A stretch of 64,000 nt of DNA from Streptomyces typhae (GCF_009755605.1 NZ_WPNZ01000001.1:434001-498000), one strand, 5' to 3'. Positions 1-8,480 are shown, counted from the first letter of the stretch. Numbers and translations are program-made. The notes: generated from the letters alone by a model not told the origin.

Positions 1-934
1 CGCGGTGCACGGTGACGAACTCCCGTCCGTCGGAGTCGATCAGCACCCGGTCGTCCGTCTGGGTGCCGTCGAAGTCGAGTACGACCGCGTCGATGTCGGC
101 GCGGGTGGGGAGCGCGCCGTCGCGGTCCGCGTCGAAGAGCGGCGCGAGGGCGCGGGCGCGGGCGAGATCGTGCGGGTCGTCGATCTCCAGGACGCGCGCC
201 GGGTCGGTGCGCACGGGCTCGGTGTGCCCGAAGAAGCGGTGCTTGTGCTCGCGGAAGCCGGTCGCGTCCATGCCGTAGACCGCGCCGGTCTCCAGGAGGT
301 CCTGGGGGCGGTCCTGCCGGCGGGGGCGGAAGGACTTGTCGTGGTTGACGCCGTAGCCGCCGGAGGTGGTGGTGCCGGTGACGACCTTGGTCGTGCCGCC
401 CCGGGCGGCGGTGTCCGTGCGCTCCTCGATGGCGGGCTCGTCACCGGCGTCGCGCCAGATGAAGCCGTGGAAGGGCGCGACGGTGTGCGCGGTGTCGGCG
501 CCGCCCGCGGTGATCGCGGCGACGACGCCGTCGACGTCCTCACGGACGATGAAGGGGCTGGTGCACTGCACGAGCAGGACCACGTCCACGCTCACGCCGT
601 GCCGCTCCTCGTACCCGTCGAGGGCGTGCAGGACCGCGGCCTCGCTGGTCGCGGTGTCCCCGGCGATGGCCGCGGGCCGCAGCACCACTTCGGCGCCCGC
701 GGCGCGCGCGGTCTCGGCGATCACCGTGTCGTCCGTGGACACCACGACATCGGTGACCAGCGGCGACGCCACGCAGGCCCGGATGGCGCGGGCCACGAGC
801 GGAACACCGCCGACCGGCGCCAGGTTCTTGGCGGGCACCCCCTTGGAGCCGCCGCGCGCGGGGATGACGGCGAGGACGCGGCGCTCCGGGTCGCCTTCCG
901 GGTGGGGCGGGCCCGCTGGGTGGGGCTTGGACAT
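1..934 (-). CDS. CMP-ulosonate (sialate/Kdn) cytidylyltransferase fused to HAD phosphatase, partial
   Basis: Activates a nonulosonic acid with CTP for transfer into a surface glycan. Read from ATG at 934; the gene runs off the left edge, so only about 311 N-terminal residues are present. Residues 24-32 carry the CMP-NeuAc synthetase signature IPARGGSKG, and QCTSPF follows at 123-128. After about residue 280 a second domain begins with DFDGTQTDD (287-295), the nucleophile loop of a KdsC-like HAD phosphatase, so one polypeptide combines the sugar-8/9-phosphate phosphatase type and the cytidylyltransferase. A sialate or Kdn substrate is inferred; in Streptomyces this type of gene is linked to Kdn-containing teichulosonic acid. 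It lies downstream of the capsule-type transferase at 1054-2445 in the same direction, 119 bases away. Confidence 0.88.
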   Translation of the reverse strand, partial: MSKPHPAGPPHPEGDPERRVLAVIPARGGSKGVPAKNLAPVGGVPLVARAIRACVASPLVTDVVVSTDDTVIAETARAAGAEVVLRPAAIAGDTATSEAAVLHALDGYEERHGVSVDVVLLVQCTSPFIVREDVDGVVAAITAGGADTAHTVAPFHGFIWRDAGDEPAIEERTDTAARGGTTKVVTGTTTSGGYGVNHDKSFRPRRQDRPQDLLETGAVYGMDATGFREHKHRFFGHTEPVRTDPARVLEIDDPHDLARARALAPLFDADRDGALPTRADIDAVVLDFDGTQTDDRVLIDSDGREFVTVHR

Positions 935-1053
935 GGAGGCTCCTTCAGGGATGCCTGGTAGGGGGCTTTGCGGGGAGGGCAGCCGCGTGTTCCGGCCGGT
1001 GCCCTGGGGCGGGACGACGGGGCCGCGGGGGCCGCGGCCCGCGTCGGGCGCCG

Positions 1054-2445
1054 TCACAGCTCGCCCATCCGGCGGATGACCGGTGCGACCCGCTGCACGC
1101 CGTGGCGGTAGGCGCCGCGCGCGGCGCTGCGGACGGCCTGGCGCACCGGCCCCGGCTCGCGGTCGGCCGCGGGGGCGCCGGGCAGCGGGGCCGCGTCCGG
1201 GCCCAGGTGGTGGCGGGCGAGGATGCCGGGCAGATAGCCGGGGGCGGTGACCTGGGTGTAGTACGGCCGGATCGGCGGCAGGGCGCCGTCGCGGGCGCGC
1301 TCGGTGAGTTCGGCGACGCGCTCGCGGGCCTCGTCGAACGCCGTCTCGTACGCACCGTCGGCGGCGACGCCCTGGCGGGCCACCCACGCGGGGTCGGGCA
1401 CCGGGCTGTGCCCGGCGTCCAGCTGGTCCCAGGAGGCGAGGCAGCCGGAGCCGATGAAGGCGTGGTTGCCGAGCGCCTCGCGCACCCCGAGGTCGGTGAG
1501 GACGGCCGTGGGGATGTTGCGGTGCAGCGCTTCGAGGGCCGCGGTGGAGCTGACGGTGACGAGCAGGTCGGTGCGGTCGAGGACCTCGCCCATGTGCCCG
1601 TAGACGAGACGGAAGTTGGGCGGCACGTCCTCGCCGCGGACCAGCTTCTGGTACGGGAGTTCCTCGATGTGCGTGGTGTGCTCGCCGGGCTTGCTGCGCA
1701 GCTTGAGCAGGACTTCGCGCTCGGGGTGGCGGCGGGCGTGCCGGATCAGGCGGGACAACAGGTGGCTGCGGTCGGCGCGCTTCTCCGGGACGGAGGGCTG
1801 GGCGGCGAAGACCACCGTGTACGGGGTGGAGCGGTCGTCCGGGGCGTAGGGCTCGCCGCCGAGGAAGGGCAGCGCGGCCTCCACGACGCCGGACGCGTCG
1901 GCGCCGACCCCTTCGTAGACGTCGCGGAAGCGCTCGGCGTCCTGACGGGAGTTGGCGAGGACGACGTCCGCGCCGTGCCGCAGGAGAAGACCGTCGGCCA
2001 GCTTCTCGTAGACGACGCCGACGTAGCCGGTGACGACGACCGGGCGCCGCGGCGCGCCGTCGAAGACGCGGGCGAGGCCGTGCAGGACGGCCTGGACGGC
2101 GCCGCCGACGAGGGCGAGCACGATGATGTCGTACGGCTGTTCGCCACCGGCCGTGCTGTCGGTGCTGTCGGTGTTCTCGACGTTGTCGACGTTGTCGACG
2201 TGGCCCAGGAACTCTATGGCGGTGACCTCGCGCATGCTGTCCGCGCGGACTCCCACCTCTTCGAGCTGGCGGGGTGTCGGGGTCGCACGGCCGCGCAGGA
2301 GGTAGCCGTCGAGATGGAACCCCGCTGGAGTGTCCCCGCCCCCGGTGGTCCGCACGAGGCGCTTCGCGGTGAGCGAGCCCCATTTCCACCGGGTGTCGGA
2401 GTCGGCGAGCACGGCGACCCGCGTCGTCTTGTTGCTTACTGGCAC
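1054..2445 (-). CDS. DUF6716-like putative glycosyltransferase
   Basis: Protein of about 463 residues, resembling actinobacterial surface-glycan transferases of the polysialyltransferase/DUF6716 type. It has no signal peptide or membrane span, so it is probably cytoplasmic. Visible features are an N-terminal Rossmann-like segment (RVAVLADSDTRWKWG) and a C-terminal half with VSSTAALEALHRNIPTAVL, typical of the nucleotide-sugar binding lobe of GT-B enzymes. A low-complexity stretch rich in Asp/Asn/Thr/Ser (VDNVDNVENTDSTDST) sits near residue 85. I chose GTG 2445 because a TAGCGT -10 element (2457-2452) ends 6 bases upstream, which suggests a leaderless start; ATG 2484 in the same frame is the alternative. 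It is divergent from the GT2 gene at 2644 and leads into the cytidylyltransferase. The substrate is unknown. Confidence 0.75.
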   Translation of the reverse strand: MPVSNKTTRVAVLADSDTRWKWGSLTAKRLVRTTGGGDTPAGFHLDGYLLRGRATPTPRQLEEVGVRADSMREVTAIEFLGHVDNVDNVENTDSTDSTAGGEQPYDIIVLALVGGAVQAVLHGLARVFDGAPRRPVVVTGYVGVVYEKLADGLLLRHGADVVLANSRQDAERFRDVYEGVGADASGVVEAALPFLGGEPYAPDDRSTPYTVVFAAQPSVPEKRADRSHLLSRLIRHARRHPEREVLLKLRSKPGEHTTHIEELPYQKLVRGEDVPPNFRLVYGHMGEVLDRTDLLVTVSSTAALEALHRNIPTAVLTDLGVREALGNHAFIGSGCLASWDQLDAGHSPVPDPAWVARQGVAADGAYETAFDEARERVAELTERARDGALPPIRPYYTQVTAPGYLPGILARHHLGPDAAPLPGAPAADREPGPVRQAVRSAARGAYRHGVQRVAPVIRRMGEL

Positions 2446-2451
2446 AGCGAA

Positions 2452-2643
2452 GACGCTAGGAAGCCATTTCGATTGATGGCCCAACTCAGGTGCAACAAAC
2501 GGTTAACAGCATGCCGACGAATGGCGAAGCAGGCTGGCAAACGTGTGACGGGATGCCCGGTTAACCGATCCGCCACGCTTCGTTCACCTGACATACCACC
2601 GTCGGCCAAGACGAATGCCGTGGCGACACCTAACGTCTCGCAC
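2452..2643. promoter_or_regulatory. Divergent promoter region of the two glycan transferase genes
   Basis: The gap between the GTG starts at 2445 (-) and 2644 (+) is clearly more AT-rich than the flanking genes. On the minus strand TAGCGT (2457-2452) ends 6 bases before GTG 2445. On the plus strand TAACGT (2631-2636) ends 7 bases before GTG 2644. Both fit a TANNNT -10 element positioned for leaderless transcripts. I cannot pick out convincing -35 boxes. Confidence 0.4.
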
Positions 2644-3624
2644 GTGGTTAAGCTCTCCGTCATCGTGCCGTTCTACAACGTGCAGCAATACGCGCCCGAC
2701 ACCTTGAAGTCCCTGCACGCGAACGCGCGCGACGACTTCGAATTCATTTTCGTCGACGACTGTTCGACGGACGAGACGCCCGACGTCCTGGAGCGGGCCG
2801 CACGCGAGCTCCCCGGCGCCGTGCACCTCAGACATGAACAGAACGGGGGCCTGGCCACGGCCCGCAACACGGGTCTGGACGCGGCCCGCGGCGAGTACAT
2901 CACCTTCCTCGACGGCGACGACTGGCTCGCGCCCGGGTACTACCCGCGGCTGCTCGCGGCCATCGAGGGCCTCGGCTGCGACTTCGTCCGCACCGACCAC
3001 GTGCAGTGCACGGCCCGCGCCCGCAGCGTGCACCGCGTGCCGCACGGCCTGCGCGACGTGGTGATGTCCCCGCGCGACGTGATCCTGCCCGCCGACCGCT
3101 CCACGTCCGTGGACTACGCCTTCGCCTGGGCGGGCATGTACCACCGCCGCCTGCTCGACCAGGGCCTGCTGCACTTCACCCACGGGCTGCGCACGGCCGA
3201 GGACCGGCCGTGGATCTGGCGGCTGCACCGGGAGGCGTCGTCGTTCGCGGCGGTCGGGATGCTCGGCGTGTTCTACCGGCGCGGCGTCGCCTCCTCGCTG
3301 ACGCAGATCGGCGACGTCCGCCAGCTCGACTTCATCAAGGCGTTCGACCAGGTGGTACGGGAGACGGCCGAGGACAGGGACGCGGACGTGCTGCTCCCGA
3401 AGGCGGTCCGCACGTATTGCGCGATCATCGCCCACCATTTGGGATCCATCGAAAGGTTCGAGCCAGCCGTGGCCCGGAAACTCAAGGCGCTGAGCGCCGC
3501 CGCGCTCAAGCGCATGCCGCAGGGCGTCCTTGAGGAGGCCCTCGCCTCCATGGACGTGCAGCGCTCCACCCGTCTGCGCCGGCTGCGCCGCCGTTCGGGC
3601 GGCGCCGGGGAGGTCGCCGCGTGA
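2644..3624 (+). CDS. Family 2 glycosyltransferase
   Basis: GT-A fold inverting glycosyltransferase of about 326 residues. The N-terminus KLSVIVPFYN is the standard GT2 opening, VDDCSTD (37-43) is the nucleotide-binding loop, GGLATARNTGL follows, and FLDGDDW (88-94) contains the metal-binding DxD. The C-terminal third is basic (RLRRLRRRSG), suggesting membrane or polymer association. GTG 2644 is the first start that keeps the family N-terminus, and the reading frame upstream of it is antisense to another gene. The stop overlaps the start of the next transferase (GTGA at 3621-3624), so the two are translationally coupled. It probably builds the same surface polymer as its neighbours; acceptor and donor are unknown. 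Confidence 0.88.
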   Translation: MVKLSVIVPFYNVQQYAPDTLKSLHANARDDFEFIFVDDCSTDETPDVLERAARELPGAVHLRHEQNGGLATARNTGLDAARGEYITFLDGDDWLAPGYYPRLLAAIEGLGCDFVRTDHVQCTARARSVHRVPHGLRDVVMSPRDVILPADRSTSVDYAFAWAGMYHRRLLDQGLLHFTHGLRTAEDRPWIWRLHREASSFAAVGMLGVFYRRGVASSLTQIGDVRQLDFIKAFDQVVRETAEDRDADVLLPKAVRTYCAIIAHHLGSIERFEPAVARKLKALSAAALKRMPQGVLEEALASMDVQRSTRLRRLRRRSGGAGEVAA

Positions 3625-5132
3625 GCGCCGCAGGCAGGGCCGTGCCCACCGACCCCGCAGACCGGGCCGCATCCGCCGCCCCCGGGGGCCGGACCGTGCC
3701 CGACAGCCCCGCGAGCCGCGCCGTGCCCGACCCGCACACGGCCGCTCTCGACGCCGCGCGCCCCGACGCGGGCCGCCGCACCACGCAGATCTTCTTCGCG
3801 TCCACGCTGTACGGCGTGGCCACGCTGGCCGCCGCCCTGGACGCCGACCGCTTCGGCCCCGCCGACCGGCGCGTGCTGCTGATCGCCAACAACGCGGCGA
3901 CCCCGGAGACGACGCCGTCCGTCGACACGATGCCGGGCTTCGAGCGGCTGCGCGGCCGCTTCGACGACGTGCTCTCCTGGAACGAGGCGATCTCGCCGTT
4001 CCACCCGGGCGGCTGGTCGCCGCGCGGTGACGACCTGCCGCTGTGGCAGCGCTATCTGCGGCTCGCCTGGGGCCTCGGCGACGACCGGGTCGAGCTGGCC
4101 GTGGAGTCCATCCAGGTCAACCCGGCGCTCGCGCTCGCACGGATCTTCACGGGCGCGCCCGTGGACGTCTACGCGGACGGCCTGATGAGTTACGGCCCCA
4201 CCCGCAACAAGATCGACCCGCTGGTCGGCACCCGGGTGCGGCGGCTGCTCCACCTCGACCTGGTGCCCGGCCTGAAGCCGCTGCTGCTCACGGAGTTCGA
4301 CGTCGAGCCGGAGCTGGTGCCGACGGAGGTGTTCCTGAAGGTCCTCGCCGAACTGGCGGACGACCAGGAGGAGTCGGCGCCGGCCGACGCGCTGCCGCGG
4401 ATCGAGGAACCGGCGCTCCTCCTCGGCCAGTACCTCTCCGCCCTCAACATCCTCACCGCCGAGGAGGAAGAGGAACTGCACGCGCGGATGCTGCGCGGCG
4501 CCGCGGCGCTCGGGCACACCCGGGTGGTGTTCAAGCCGCACCCGACGGCTCCGGCCCGCTGGTCGCGGGAGCTGGAGAAGGAGGCGGAGCGGATCGGCGT
4601 CGAGCTGACCGTCCTCGACACCCCGGTCCTCGCCGAGGTGCTCTACCAGCGGATGCGGCCCGCCCTGGTCGTCGGCTGCTTCTCCACGGCGCTGCTGACC
4701 GCCTCGGTGTTCTACGACCTGCCGGTGGCCCGGATCGGCACGGAGACGCTCCTGGAGCGCCTGAAGCCGTACGAGAACAGCAACCGCATTCCGGTCACCC
4801 TGGCCGACGCGCTGCTGCCCGACCTTTCGGACCGCGCGGCGGTCACCGGATCCGGCCGCGGCGAGCCGGATCTGCCGGCCCTGACGGCCCTGGTGCGCGC
4901 CGTGGGCTTCGCCATGCAGCCGAAGATCTACCCGAACCTGCGCCCGGCCACGGAGCGCTATCTCGCGACCCATCTGAACGACACCACCTGGCGCTACTTC
5001 AAGCGGCGCAGGCTGACCGCGCTCGCGCTGCCGGGCGGGATCCCGGTGCAGCTGGCCTTCATCCCGCGGAACGCGGCGGTCCGCAAGGTCGCGCGGCGGG
5101 CCCGGTCGATCAAGCGCGCCGCCCTGGGGTGA
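3621..5132 (+). CDS. Polysialyltransferase-family glycosyltransferase
   Basis: Protein of 503 residues resembling bacterial alpha-2,8-polysialyltransferase/capsule transferases (POLYST type). The first 50 residues are Ala/Pro-rich. The conserved body starts at TTQIFFASTLYGVATLAAAL, followed by LLIANNAATPETTP. The second half has FKPHPTAPARWSREL, the KPHP-type CMP-sugar binding motif, and then a segment containing GCFSTALLTASVFYDLPVARIG, quoted here as GCFSTALLTA followed by SVFYDLPVARIG, the acceptor/nucleotide lobe. It starts with GTG overlapping the GT2 stop. With the CMP-ulosonate synthetase at the left edge it suggests polymerisation of a sialic-acid-like sugar such as Kdn; the sugar is inferred from context. 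Confidence 0.85.
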   Translation: MSAAGRAVPTDPADRAASAAPGGRTVPDSPASRAVPDPHTAALDAARPDAGRRTTQIFFASTLYGVATLAAALDADRFGPADRRVLLIANNAATPETTPSVDTMPGFERLRGRFDDVLSWNEAISPFHPGGWSPRGDDLPLWQRYLRLAWGLGDDRVELAVESIQVNPALALARIFTGAPVDVYADGLMSYGPTRNKIDPLVGTRVRRLLHLDLVPGLKPLLLTEFDVEPELVPTEVFLKVLAELADDQEESAPADALPRIEEPALLLGQYLSALNILTAEEEEELHARMLRGAAALGHTRVVFKPHPTAPARWSRELEKEAERIGVELTVLDTPVLAEVLYQRMRPALVVGCFSTALLTASVFYDLPVARIGTETLLERLKPYENSNRIPVTLADALLPDLSDRAAVTGSGRGEPDLPALTALVRAVGFAMQPKIYPNLRPATERYLATHLNDTTWRYFKRRRLTALALPGGIPVQLAFIPRNAAVRKVARRARSIKRAALG

Positions 5133-5351
5133 GGCGGCCGGCCGGGGCCGGAGCGGGCCGGCCGGGGCTGGAGCGGGGCGCCCGCCGGTGCCGGGAGCGG
5201 GGCGGGCGGGCGCGCGCCGAAATGCCCCGGATCACCATCACAGGTAATGTGAAAATCCGCCTGAGTTCACGCGGAATTCATTTCTCCTGACCTTCTCGGC
5301 CGTCTCGCGGATGCCTCCCGGCTGTCCAGAAGCAGCATTGCGGTACGCGCC

Positions 5352-5381
5352 TTGACCGCACCCGGGGAATCCCCCTAGTTT
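5352..5381 (+). promoter_or_regulatory. Vegetative-type promoter of the methyltransferase gene
   Basis: TTGACC (5352-5357) and TAGTTT (5376-5381) are separated by 18 bases, a good match to a housekeeping sigma promoter, about 45 bases upstream of ATG 5424. The spacer contains a short inverted repeat, CCGGGGAATCCCC. The rest of the gap 5133-5351 shows only a GC-rich imperfect direct repeat just after the transferase gene (about 5136-5180). Confidence 0.6.
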
Positions 5382-5423
5382 CCCGGGGTACTTGCGTCCG
5401 CAACAAGAGAGTGGTTTCCCCTC

Positions 5424-6347
5424 ATGCCTGCTGCGCACGACATATCCACGCCCCCTCAGCAGCTCGACGACGTCCCGGGCTGGTTCCCCCCGCTGGACCA
5501 GGTGCTCTTCGACTGGTTCCTGGACCGGCAGGAGGAACGGGCCGTACACGGCGACCTCCTGGAGATCGGCGTGTACATGGGAAAGAGCGCGATCTTCCTC
5601 GGCCGTCACCTCGGGGACGCCGAGCGCTACACGGTCTGTGACCTCTTCGAGGGTGAAGCCCCGGACGGGGCCAACTCCGCCGAGTCCAGAAAGTCGTACT
5701 CGGCCCTGACCAAGCAGGCCTTCGAGCAGAACTATCTGTCCTTCCACGACGAGCTGCCGCGCGTCCTGTTCGGCCCGAGCTCGATGGTGCCGACCGAAGT
5801 GACGCCCGCGTCCTGCCGTTTCGTCCACGTCGACGCCTCGCACCTGTACGAGCACGTGTACGGGGACATAGCCGCGGCCCGGGACGCCCTGGTGCCCAAG
5901 AACGGCATCGTGGTCCTCGACGACTTCCGCTCCGAGCACACGCCGGGCGTGTCCATCGCGGCCTGGGAGGCGGTGCTCAACCGGGGCCTGCGGCCGGTCT
6001 GTCTGAGCACCCAGAAGCTGTACGGCACGTGGGACGACCCCGAGGCCGTGCAGGAGGACCTGCTCGCGATGGTGCGCGGGCGCGACGACTGCCACCTGAG
6101 CGTGCAGCAGGCGGCGGGCCACCGCATCATCCGGGTCAAGTCCAAGAAGGGCATGGCCTCTCCGCCCTTCCCGAAGTCCCGCCACTACCGCGCCCCGGCC
6201 CCGGCTCCGGCCCCGCGCCCGGTCGCCCCGGTCGCCCCGGCCACGGTCACCCCGGCCCGCCCGGCCGCCCGCCTCCGCGCCCGGCGCCTCGCCAAGGACC
6301 TGCTGCCGCCGGTGGTGACGCGGGCGGTGCGCAAGGCCAGGTCGTAG
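5424..6347 (+). CDS. Class I SAM-dependent methyltransferase (Methyltransf_24 type)
   Basis: Protein of 307 residues. Residues 43-57 (GDLLEIGVYMGKSAI) form the SAM-binding glycine motif, CDLFEGEAPDGAN follows, FVHVDASHLYEHVYGD supplies the acidic/His residues seen in the Methyltransf_24 family, and VVLDDFRSEHTPGV is motif IV-like. The last 70 residues are Pro/Ala/Arg-rich and end in a basic segment, which could tether it to membrane or glycan. It has its own promoter and follows the polysialyltransferase-like gene in the same direction, so an O-methyl decoration of the surface polymer is a reasonable inference, not shown by the sequence. A strong hairpin ends the transcript. Confidence 0.78.
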   Translation: MPAAHDISTPPQQLDDVPGWFPPLDQVLFDWFLDRQEERAVHGDLLEIGVYMGKSAIFLGRHLGDAERYTVCDLFEGEAPDGANSAESRKSYSALTKQAFEQNYLSFHDELPRVLFGPSSMVPTEVTPASCRFVHVDASHLYEHVYGDIAAARDALVPKNGIVVLDDFRSEHTPGVSIAAWEAVLNRGLRPVCLSTQKLYGTWDDPEAVQEDLLAMVRGRDDCHLSVQQAAGHRIIRVKSKKGMASPPFPKSRHYRAPAPAPAPRPVAPVAPATVTPARPAARLRARRLAKDLLPPVVTRAVRKARS

Positions 6348-6371
6348 GGGTTCGTAGCGGGAAGAGGCCGT

Positions 6372-6414
6372 AAGGGGCCGGGGCGTCGGTTCAGAACCGA
6401 CGCCCCGGCCCCTT
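6372..6414. terminator. Strong bidirectional hairpin terminator
   Basis: A perfect 21-base inverted repeat: left arm 6372-6392, right arm 6394-6414, beginning AAGGGGCCGG and ending CCGGCCCCTT. It lies between the convergent methyltransferase (+) and efflux-permease (-) genes. The arms carry a short A/T tail on either side, so it can serve both transcripts. Confidence 0.88.
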
Positions 6415-6460
6415 GGAACCTGCCCGCTCGGACAGCAGGGCCGGCTGCCGCCGATCGCTC

Positions 6461-7489
6461 TCACCGGCCCGCTGTCGGCTCTTCCCGTAGCGCCGGTCGT
6501 GCCTCGATGGCCCCGTCCGCGCCCGCCGCCACGCTGGTACCGCCGGGCCGGCCGCGGTTCCACCGTCCGCCGAACAGCACCAGGGACAGCCCTGCCAGAG
6601 TCCAGACGCTGAGCGTGAGCACCGGTCCGCTCGCCGCGTTCCCGTCGAAGAAGGCGACCGAGCGCAGGAGTTGTGCCCCCGAGCCCACGGGCAGCCACTG
6701 GCCCAGCGCACCGACCGGCTCCGGCAGCATCTCGGGCGCGGAAGTGACGCCGGAGAACGGATTGCCGAGGAAGACGTTGAGCATGGCCCCGAGGCCGATC
6801 CCGGGCGCGCCGAGCACGGCCGCCAGCCCGGCCACCGCCGCACTGCCTGCCAGCGCCGTCAGCGCGAAGGCCCCGGCCTCCGCCCACCAGCCGCCGCCGA
6901 GGATGCCCAGCCAGCTGTCCGTGATCGCCGCGCCGACGAGGCCGATGCCGGACGCCGCACCGACGAGGGCGACGACGGCACGCGCGCCGCGCAGCCCCAG
7001 CAAGGTGACCCCGGCGCCGGCGATCACACCGGCCAGGGCGAGCGGCAGCATGCTGGAGCCGAGCGCGGAGCCACGCGGGTCCTCTTCCGGCGCTGCCACC
7101 ACGTCATCGACCACGGGCTTCGCACCGGGGGCGGCGTTCTCTGCCGCGGCCGCGGTGAGGAGTTGGGCGACCACCGGGCTCGCTGCACTGGCGGTCAGGA
7201 CCTTGGGGCCGTCGGGGGTGAGTACGAAGGCACCATAGATGTCCCGCTCCTCGATCGCCGCACGGGCTGCGCTCTCGGTGGGGTAGGCGGTCACGTCGAA
7301 GGCGCCCTCGTGTGCACCGAGCCGCTGGGCGAGCTGTGCGGTGGCGTGCGGCGGGCCGGCCACGCCGACCGGCAGCTCGCGGGGCTCCAGGCGGGCGTTG
7401 GGCCAGACGAACGCCATGAGGGCGAGAGCGATGACCACGGGGACCAGGATGATCGCCGCGATGGTCTTGCGGTTCTGAAGCTCAAGCAC
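6461..7489 (-). CDS. ABC-2/YhgE-like membrane permease
   Basis: Integral membrane protein of 342 residues, resembling YhgE/Pip or ABC-2-type efflux permeases. One membrane span lies at about residues 9-29 (after NRKTIAAIILVPVVIALALM), followed by an extracytoplasmic domain of about 110 residues, then roughly five hydrophobic segments from about residue 145 onward. No ATPase gene is adjacent. GTG 7489 has a good ribosome binding site (AGGAAGG, about 8 bases upstream). It is divergent from a TetR regulator at 7618, and two near-identical operator-like repeats lie between them, so drug-inducible export is the likely role. The substrate is unknown. Confidence 0.72.
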   Translation of the reverse strand: MLELQNRKTIAAIILVPVVIALALMAFVWPNARLEPRELPVGVAGPPHATAQLAQRLGAHEGAFDVTAYPTESAARAAIEERDIYGAFVLTPDGPKVLTASAASPVVAQLLTAAAAENAAPGAKPVVDDVVAAPEEDPRGSALGSSMLPLALAGVIAGAGVTLLGLRGARAVVALVGAASGIGLVGAAITDSWLGILGGGWWAEAGAFALTALAGSAAVAGLAAVLGAPGIGLGAMLNVFLGNPFSGVTSAPEMLPEPVGALGQWLPVGSGAQLLRSVAFFDGNAASGPVLTLSVWTLAGLSLVLFGGRWNRGRPGGTSVAAGADGAIEARPALREEPTAGR

Positions 7490-7529
7490 GGCACAGACCT
7501 TCCTGACCTTCAGGGCGACACTTCAAAAG

Positions 7530-7607
7530 AGAAGGATCGTTCGTTTTAACCATGCCGCCACCGTCCCGCAGGGCGCCCACCTTGTCAAGAAGGAACGTTC
7601 GCTTTAA
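7530..7607. promoter_or_regulatory. Duplicated TetR operator between permease and regulator
   Basis: Two direct copies of a 20-base sequence, AGAAGGATCGTTCGTTTTAA (7530-7549) and AGAAGGAACGTTCGCTTTAA (7588-7607), differ at two positions and start 58 bases apart. The core GAACGTTC of the second copy is a perfect palindrome. One copy sits close to each divergent gene, the arrangement expected for a regulator that controls both. Confidence 0.75.
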
Positions 7608-7617
7608 TCTTGGCTCC

Positions 7618-8244
7618 ATGGCACGCGTATCCCAGGCCCACCTCGACGCAAGGCGACGTCAGATCCTGGACGGCGCCAGGCGCAGCTTCACCCGCAACGG
7701 CTTCCACGCCACGTCCATGCAGGACGTGCTGACGGAGACCGGCTTGTCCGCCGGCGCCGTGTACCGCTACTTCCGCGGCAAGGACGAACTCATCGAAGCC
7801 GTCGCCTCAGAGGCCTTCGCCGACGTCAGCGCGGCGTTCGAGACGGCTGCGCACGGCGCGCCGCTGCGGCCGCTGCGGCCGCTGCACGAGGTGCTCACCG
7901 AGGTACTCGACGCCGTCCTGCGGAAACAGGCCGAGAAGGCGGGCGCCACCGACCCGCAGGCATTCCCCCGCCTGGTGATCCAGGTCTGGGGCGAGGCGGC
8001 GCGCAACGAACCCCTGCGCAGGACCCTCAACGACGGGTACAGCCGGATGCGCGGCATCTGGGGCGAGCTGATCGAGGACTACCAGAAGGCGGGACAGCTG
8101 CGCACCGACGTCCCGCCGGACCGCATCGTGCGTACGCTGCTGGCAGTGATCCAGGGCTTCATCATCCAGCGAGCCCTGTTCGACGAGGGCGCGGGCGAGG
8201 CCATCAGCGATGGGCTGCGGGCGCTGACAACGATGCAGGCCTAG
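7618..8244 (+). CDS. TetR-family transcriptional regulator
   Basis: Protein of 208 residues. The N-terminal helix-turn-helix domain covers about residues 12-60 (RQILDGARRSFTRNGFHATS, then the recognition helix region LSAGAVYRYFRGKDELIEAV). The C-terminal ligand domain is of the generic TetR_C type. ATG 7618 follows the duplicated operator directly, so the protein probably represses itself and the divergent permease at 6461-7489. A run of LRPLRPL near residue 80 reflects a short DNA repeat. No ligand can be named. Confidence 0.92.
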   Translation: MARVSQAHLDARRRQILDGARRSFTRNGFHATSMQDVLTETGLSAGAVYRYFRGKDELIEAVASEAFADVSAAFETAAHGAPLRPLRPLHEVLTEVLDAVLRKQAEKAGATDPQAFPRLVIQVWGEAARNEPLRRTLNDGYSRMRGIWGELIEDYQKAGQLRTDVPPDRIVRTLLAVIQGFIIQRALFDEGAGEAISDGLRALTTMQA

Positions 8245-8370
8245 GGGCGACTCGCTCCATCGCCCGAACACGGTCCGCTCGGGCAGCGCGAGGCCTCCGG
8301 CAGGGACAGCGACTTCAGCGCCTTTGACCCGAGGGTATCGAGCCGGTCCCTTACGGCTTTCCGGCCCGCG

Positions 8371-8410
8371 CCTGGTCACGCCTGGTCATGCCTGGTCACG
8401 CCTGGTCCGC
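8371..8410 (+). repeat. Tandem 10-base repeat upstream of the ECF sigma gene
   Basis: Four consecutive decamers (CCTGGTCACG, CCTGGTCATG, CCTGGTCACG, CCTGGTCCGC) at 8371-8410. The period equals about one helical turn, so any protein reading the unit would meet it on one face of the DNA. It ends 70 bases before the sigma factor start. The rest of the gap 8245-8480 shows nothing else. Confidence 0.8.
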
Positions 8411-8480
8411 GAACGCTTCGGCGCCCGCCCGGCAAGTACGGGTCGAGACCGCCGACCGGCGGTCCTGAAGGGGAGGCCTT

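Noticed and set aside
1102..2640. Long plus-strand open frame joined to the GT2 gene
   Set aside because: It is the antisense of the DUF6716-like gene; high GC keeps the other frames open. Only the part from 2644 has protein family motifs.
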